Shown here: positions 59,759-64,000 of the stretch, in pieces | How the letters are laid out: each line of letters begins with the position of its first letter | Numbering within the stretch: the first letter of the stretch is position 1 | Assembly (NCBI GenBank): GCA_002239065.1 | Contig: MPNO01000003.1 | Location: 62,001-126,000 of the forward strand | Direction of reading: 5' to 3' | Length of the DNA stretch: 64,000 nucleotides | Source: Defluviicoccus sp. bin129 | GTDB lineage: Bacteria > Pseudomonadota > Alphaproteobacteria > MPNO01 | The notes under the pieces: generated by a model | What the model was told of the DNA's origin: nothing | What the model saw: the letters and a program-made list of their open reading frames with translations, nothing else | Databases searched by the model: none | Position numbers and translations under genes: made by a program

Positions 59759-60475
59759 CTAGCTCCCGGCAAGGAGAGACCCGACCAGCGGAGGGGCGGC
59801 CCGCCACGCCGCGATACCGGCGCGAATGCGCGGCAGCGCCACGACCGGAAACCCGGGCAGGAAACCGCGCAGGGTCTCGACGGTCGGTTCGAGGCCGACA
59901 TCGTTTTCCTCCGACTCGCTGATCACCGCCGCCGCGATGGCGATGCCCGCGCTTTCCAGGGCGCGCGCGGCGGTGAGGGTATGGCTGAGCGCCCCGAGAT
60001 AGCTGCCGCCGACGAGCACGGCCGGAAGGCCGAGCGCGGCGATCCAGTCGAGCACGGTCTTGCGCGTCGTGACCGGCACCATCGCGCCGCCCACCCCCTC
60101 GATCAGCAGGGACTCGCCGGCAGCCGCGCTCGCGTCGGCTTGCTTCCGGCAGAACGCGACCAGGGCATCGAAATCGATTGCCCGCCCTTCCGCCGCGGCG
60201 GCCATGTGCGGGGAGAGCGGCGCTCCGAAGCGCCAGGGCGAGATCCCGGCGATCCCGTCCGCAGCGACCGGCCGGCCGAGAGCCGCGAGGAGCTGGCCCG
60301 AATCCGAGTCCGCGGGCGGAACCTCGTCGAGCCCGCTGATCACCGGCTTGAGCGCGCGCACGGGGCGCCCCGCCTCGCGGAGCTGGTGGACCAGCGCCGC
60401 GGTCACCAGCGTCTTGCCGATTTCCGTGCCGGCGGCGGTGACGAACAGGGCGCGCGCGTCGGGATCGCGTTCCAT
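59759..60475 (-). CDS. bioD: Dethiobiotin synthetase
   Basis: 238 residues. P-loop FVTAAGTEIGKT near the start, KPVISGLDE (CO2/diamine site region), IEGVGGAMVP, a family hallmark. Forms dethiobiotin from diaminopelargonate, CO2 and ATP in biotin synthesis. bioA, bioB and bioF are not adjacent; upstream co-directional genes are an oxidoreductase and a UbiD decarboxylase. Confidence 0.9.
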   Translation of the reverse strand: MERDPDARALFVTAAGTEIGKTLVTAALVHQLREAGRPVRALKPVISGLDEVPPADSDSGQLLAALGRPVAADGIAGISPWRFGAPLSPHMAAAAEGRAIDFDALVAFCRKQADASAAAGESLLIEGVGGAMVPVTTRKTVLDWIAALGLPAVLVGGSYLGALSHTLTAARALESAGIAIAAAVISESEENDVGLEPTVETLRGFLPGFPVVALPRIRAGIAAWRAAPPLVGSLLAGS

Positions 60476-60489
60476 CCGACCCGCGATCT

Positions 60490-61473
60490 TCAGGGCACGA
60501 TCACGATCTTGCCGAGATGGGAGTCGCTGCGCATCTCGGCATAGGCGTCGGCCACCCGTTCGAGCGGAAAGGCGGCGTGCAGCGGCAGCTCGATCCTTCG
60601 CTCCTCGACCAGCGGGCCGAGATCGGCCCAGGCGCGCTCGACGATGGCCGCGATCTCGTCGTCCGACCGCGTGCGGAAGGTCACCCCGATATAGTCGATC
60701 CGCTTGAGCGCGTGCAGGTCGAAGTCGAACGCCCCCGTCTTCCCGCCGAGCCGCCCGACATTGACGATCCGCCCGCGGATCGCCGCCGCCTTCAGGCTGG
60801 CGTTCACGGTCGGGCCCGACACCATGTCGACGATCAGTTCGACGCCCTTGCCATCGGTCGCCGCGCGCACGCGGTCGGGCCAGCCGGGGTCGGAAACGTC
60901 GATCCCGTGGTCCATGCCGAACGCGGCCAGGCGTTCCAGCCGGTCGCGCGAGCGCGAGGCGCCGAGCACCGTCGACGCCCCCTTCTCCCTGGCGATCTGG
61001 ATGCCGAGGATGCCGACGCCCGACCCGGCGCCGAGGAACAGCACGCTTTCGCCGGCCGCGAGCCGGCCGTTGGTGACGATGGCGTCGTGCATGGTCTCGA
61101 CCGCGACGGGGCAGGCGGCGGCGGTCTCCCACGCCATGCCGTCGGGTACCGGGAACACGTGGCGCTGGTCGACCGTGGTCAGCTCGGCGAAGGCGGACGC
61201 GCCGAACCCCATCACCCGGTCGCCTGTCGAGAACCGGTCCGCGCCCGGGCCGAGGGCGTCGACCGTGCCGGCGAACTCGTTGCCGGCGATCGCCGGGCCC
61301 GAGGCGCCGGTGCCGTGGCGGTGGCGGAGCGGCATCACCAGATCGGCGCGGTTGAGCCCCGCCGCTCCCACCCGCACCAGGAGCTCGCCCTCTCCGGGCG
61401 ACGGTTCGGGCAGGTCGCCCATGACCTCCAGCCGCCGCCTTCCGTCGTCTTCGACAATCACCGCCGCGCGCAT
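60490..61473 (-). CDS. Zinc-independent quinone oxidoreductase (MDR family)
   Basis: 327 residues. GLNRADLVMPLRHR and GNEFAGTVDALGPGADRF in the catalytic domain, VLFLGAGSGVGILGIQIAREKGA as the NADPH-binding motif, and FPLERVADAYAEM at the end match QOR-like medium-chain dehydrogenases without the zinc ligands. Reduces quinones or enones. Starts 15 bp after the UbiD stop and ends 15 bp before bioD. Confidence 0.88.
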   Translation of the reverse strand: MRAAVIVEDDGRRRLEVMGDLPEPSPGEGELLVRVGAAGLNRADLVMPLRHRHGTGASGPAIAGNEFAGTVDALGPGADRFSTGDRVMGFGASAFAELTTVDQRHVFPVPDGMAWETAAACPVAVETMHDAIVTNGRLAAGESVLFLGAGSGVGILGIQIAREKGASTVLGASRSRDRLERLAAFGMDHGIDVSDPGWPDRVRAATDGKGVELIVDMVSGPTVNASLKAAAIRGRIVNVGRLGGKTGAFDFDLHALKRIDYIGVTFRTRSDDEIAAIVERAWADLGPLVEERRIELPLHAAFPLERVADAYAEMRSDSHLGKIVIVP

Positions 61474-61487
61474 TCGTCTCTCCTCTG

Positions 61488-62892
61488 TCAGGGCAGGAAA
61501 TCGGCCAGATCGGTGGTGTCCAGGTTGAGCGGCATCGCCGGTTCGAAGCGCTCGCGGGCCGGGCTGTCGGCGCCGACCGGGCGGGTCGCGTCGATCAGCC
61601 ACTTGGTGCCGATCCGGTACATCGGGCTCTGGCCCGGCACGATGTCGGATATGTTGTCGAGCGACCAGGTCTGGGCGTTGGGAATCTTGACGATGTCGCG
61701 CCCGGCGTCGACCCGCGTGGTCAGCGACCAGAAGATCTGCCGCAGATCGGTGCAGTCGATGTCCTCGTCGACCGCGATGGCGAGCTTGGGGTGCATCTGA
61801 GGACCCGAGAGCGCCGCCATCAGGGCCGTCTTCGCCTGGCCTTCCACCCGCGGCCTCAGCTTCACCACCACCGCCATCAACCCGGCGATCCCGAGGCAGC
61901 GCAGGTCGAGCAGGTCGAGCCCGCCCTCGACGCGCTCCAGATGCTGCCACAGCAGCATGTCGATCGCGCTGGCGACCAGGGCCTGGGTGTCGGTCATCGG
62001 CGCGCCGCACTGCATCGCATAGAAGATCGGGTCGGCGCGGCGGGTCAGCGCCCCGACCTTGAAGACCTGGGTGCGTCCCTCCATCGCATAGCCGCCCGAT
62101 CCCTCGCCGAACGGGCCCTCGGGCGTGGTCTCGTCGGGCGGGATCTCGCCTTCGAGCACGAGCTCCGCTTCCGCCGGCACTTCGAGGTCGACGCTCTCGC
62201 AGCGCACCATGCGGACCGGCTCGCCGAGCAGCGCGCCCGCCACGGTGAGCTCGTCCGTGCCCCAGGGCGCGGTGTAGGAGGACACGAAATAGATCGCCGG
62301 GTGCGCGCCCACCGCGACCGCGACCGGCATCGCCTCGTTTCGGGCCTGGTATTTCTGGTAGATCCTGAGCGCCTGGCGCGGGCAGATCAGGTAGCCCGTC
62401 CGGTCGGGGCCGAGCACCTGCATGCGGTGGATCGACATGTTGCGGATCCCGGTATCGGGGTCCTTGACGATCGCCATGCCGGCGGCGATGTAGGGGCCGG
62501 GATCGGCCTCCGACGTCCAGACCGCGGGGATCCGGGTGAGGTCGACCTCCGGGCCGCGCGCCACGACCTGCTTGACCGGGGGCATCCGCCCGCGCGACGT
62601 CGGCCGTCGGCAGGGGGGTCTGCACGCGCGCGTTGAAGCTCGCCACCACGTCGCGCTCCGCGACGCCGAGCGCGATCCCCCATTTGCGCCGGTCGGCGAT
62701 GATCTGGTTCGCCACCCGCCAGCCCGGGAAGCCCGCCGGGTCAGTGAACAGGCTCGCCTTGCCCAGCCGGTCATAGGTCTTCCAGCCGATCGCGGTGAGG
62801 TTGGCGAGCGGGTCGACGGGGCGGTCGATGCGGACCAGCTCGCCCGCCGCCTCCAGCGCATCGAGATAGCCGCGGATCGATTGATCGCCCAC
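61488..62892 (-). pseudogene. UbiD-family decarboxylase, one-base frameshift
   Basis: Prenylated-FMN-dependent decarboxylase family. The N-terminus (GTG 62892, GGAGG upstream) reads to RVQTPLPTADVARADAP, after which similarity continues in another frame as PVKQVVARGPEVDL. Removing one base from the G5 run at 62578-62582 joins them into about 467 residues. DPDTGIRNMSIHRMQ and EGPFGEGSGGY match UbiD. No UbiX is visible nearby. As the rest is well conserved, a sequence error or recent mutation is likely. Would (de)carboxylate an aromatic or unsaturated acid. Confidence 0.82.
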
Positions 62893-62970
62893 CCTTGCCT
62901 CCGGCCGATTGCTCCGGCCCCGCTCGACCGGTAAGGAACGCCCAATCTACCACCACCGGGAGCACGCTTC

Positions 62971-64000
62971 ATGACCGGCCGGTTCGAAGACCCGCTCGGC
63001 GCGTTCTGCACCCACAGCCGCCCCACCGCGCCGGGGAGCGGGGCCGGGCCCCTCACGGGTTTCGGCTTCGCGGTCAAGGACGTGTTCGACATCGCCGGCC
63101 ACAAGACCGGCTTCGGCAGTCCCGAATGGCTCGCCACCCACGAGGCGGCGACGGCGACGGCCTCGGCGGTCCGGCGCCTGCTCGATGCCGGCGCGCGGAT
63201 GGTGGGCAAGACGCTGACCGACGAGCTCGCCTACAGCCTGACCGGGGAAAACGTCCATTACGGCACGCCGGTCAACCCGGCGGCTCCCGACCGGGTTCCC
63301 GGCGGCTCGTCGAACGGCTCCGCATCGGCGGTGGCCGGCGGGCTGGTCGAATTCGCGCTCGGGACCGATTGCGGCGGCTCGGTGCGGCTGCCGGCGAGCT
63401 ATTGCGGCATCTTCGGCATCCGCCCGACGGTCGACCGGGTGCCGCTCGACGGCGTGATCCCGTTCGGCCCGCCCTTCGACGTCGCGGGCTGGTTCGCCCG
63501 CGACGCCGGGCTGCTGGAGGCCGTCGGCCGGGTGTTGCTCGACGACGCCGCGCCGCCGCCCGCGCCGCGGCGCCTGCTGCGCGGGGTCGATGCCTTCGCG
63601 GCGGCGGGCGAACGGGTCGCCGGGGCGCTGGAGGACGCCGTCGCCCGGGTCGAGGATGCGGTCGCGCCCGCGGTCGACATCTCGCTGTCCGAAGGCGCGC
63701 TGGGCCATTGGTTCGAGACCTTCCGCGTCGTGCAGGGTGCCTCGGTCTGGTCCAATCTCGGGGGCTGGATCGACGAGACCCGGCCGCGCCTCGGCCCCGG
63801 GGCGAAGATGCGGCTCGACTGGGCGGCCGGGGTCGCGCCGCGGGGGGGGGGCGGCCGCCGGGGCGGGCGCCGGGGCTGTAGCCGCGGGCGGTGGCCGCCG
63901 CCAGGGCCGATCACGCGGCGATCCGGAGCCGCCTCGATGCGATCCTGCGGGACGGGGACGTCCTCGTGATCCCCACCTCGCCGCGCGCCGCGCCGCTCAG
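62971..64000 (+). CDS. Amidase (amidase-signature family), frameshifted and 3' partial
   Basis: Lys in GFGFAVKDVFD (Lys36), PGGSSNGSAS and GTDCGGSVRLPA supply the Lys-cisSer-Ser triad. After VVQGASVWSNLGGWID and LDWAAGVAP the frame is lost in a G-rich stretch: the G10 run at 63842-63851 and the GCGGTGGCC near 63889-63897 each seem to hold one base too many. Similarity resumes in a different frame (ARADHAAIRSRLDAIL, DVLVIPTSP) to the window's end. Substrate unknown. Divergent from the UbiD gene. Confidence 0.78.

Noticed and set aside
1-64000. CRISPR arrays, rRNA and tRNA genes, phage structural genes
   Set aside because: No regularly spaced repeats, no recognisable rRNA or tRNA sequence and no capsid, tail or terminase-like product were seen on either strand.

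Overview
The window is visibly GC-rich, densely coding DNA with many 1-20 bp gene overlaps and ATGA or GTGA start/stop junctions. Gene content and order point to an alphaproteobacterium, most likely Rhodospirillales-like: metX-metW facing chorismate mutase-hisC-tyrA, gloB beside a small methyltransferase, a DUF2125 gene, and many TRAP and TTT transporters, luciferase-like (LLM) oxidoreductases, amidases and CoA-transferases. That placement is inferred from gene families and order; no rRNA or tRNA gene was seen. Three genes need single-base corrections at or near G/C runs to read through (C7 at 9724-9730, G5 at 62578-62582, G10 at 63842-63851), so some broken genes may be sequence errors rather than true pseudogenes.

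Layout. 1-2.3 kb: 3' part of a molybdenum hydroxylase large subunit. 2.3-9.1 kb: core metabolism, with a glycosyltransferase-25 remnant, gloB, a methyltransferase, the metX-metW operon, and divergently a chorismate mutase-hisC-tyrA operon for Tyr/Phe/His-type steps; two overlapping sigma70-like promoters separate the divergent operons. 9.1-15.4 kb: DUF2125 gene (frameshifted), a 320-bp nested inverted repeat, two coupled EamA exporters with chaC, an MFS transporter and an FAH-family enzyme. 15.4-24.9 kb (minus): a long operon reading NDP-forming acyl-CoA synthetase, acyl-CoA dehydrogenase, a feruloyl-CoA hydratase/lyase-like enzyme, TctC, a fused TctA-TctB, then DUF898 and an M48 protease. The first five make a coherent uptake and side-chain shortening route for an aromatic (phenylpropanoid-like) acid.

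25-31.2 kb (plus): small secreted protein, FAD dehydrogenase, TRAP transporter (DctQ-M-P) and an LLM flavin monooxygenase. The 3' end of the LLM gene is duplicated exactly 900 bp downstream, bracketing a higBA toxin-antitoxin module. 32-40 kb: CMD-family protein, VOC protein, Ser/Thr dehydratase-like PLP enzyme, deazaflavin-type reductase, tandem universal stress protein, an amidase-M20 peptidase operon, and an LLM-alpha/beta hydrolase operon. 40.2-40.8 kb: second higBA with an AT-rich promoter.

41-54.8 kb: accessory aromatic/carboxylate catabolism, with two amidohydrolases, a two-subunit ring-hydroxylating dioxygenase, a TPR protein, an IS481/ISNCY-like insertion sequence next to a truncated FAH gene, a cyclase, a SnoaL protein, a VanA-like Rieske oxygenase, a CaiB/BaiF CoA-transferase, an orphan acetone-carboxylase-gamma-like protein and a second TRAP system (DctP-Q-M). 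54.8-56.6 kb: HTH-Fic protein with a degenerate Fic motif and its own palindrome, and an orphan VapB. 56.7-59.6 kb (minus): ProXWV-type betaine ABC importer. 59.8-62.9 kb (minus): bioD, a quinone oxidoreductase and a frameshifted UbiD-family decarboxylase. 63-64 kb: amidase running off the window.

Three solute-binding-protein genes that lead their operons (TctC, DctP at 52 kb, ProX) are each followed by a strong intercistronic hairpin, suggesting the binding protein is made in excess over the membrane parts.
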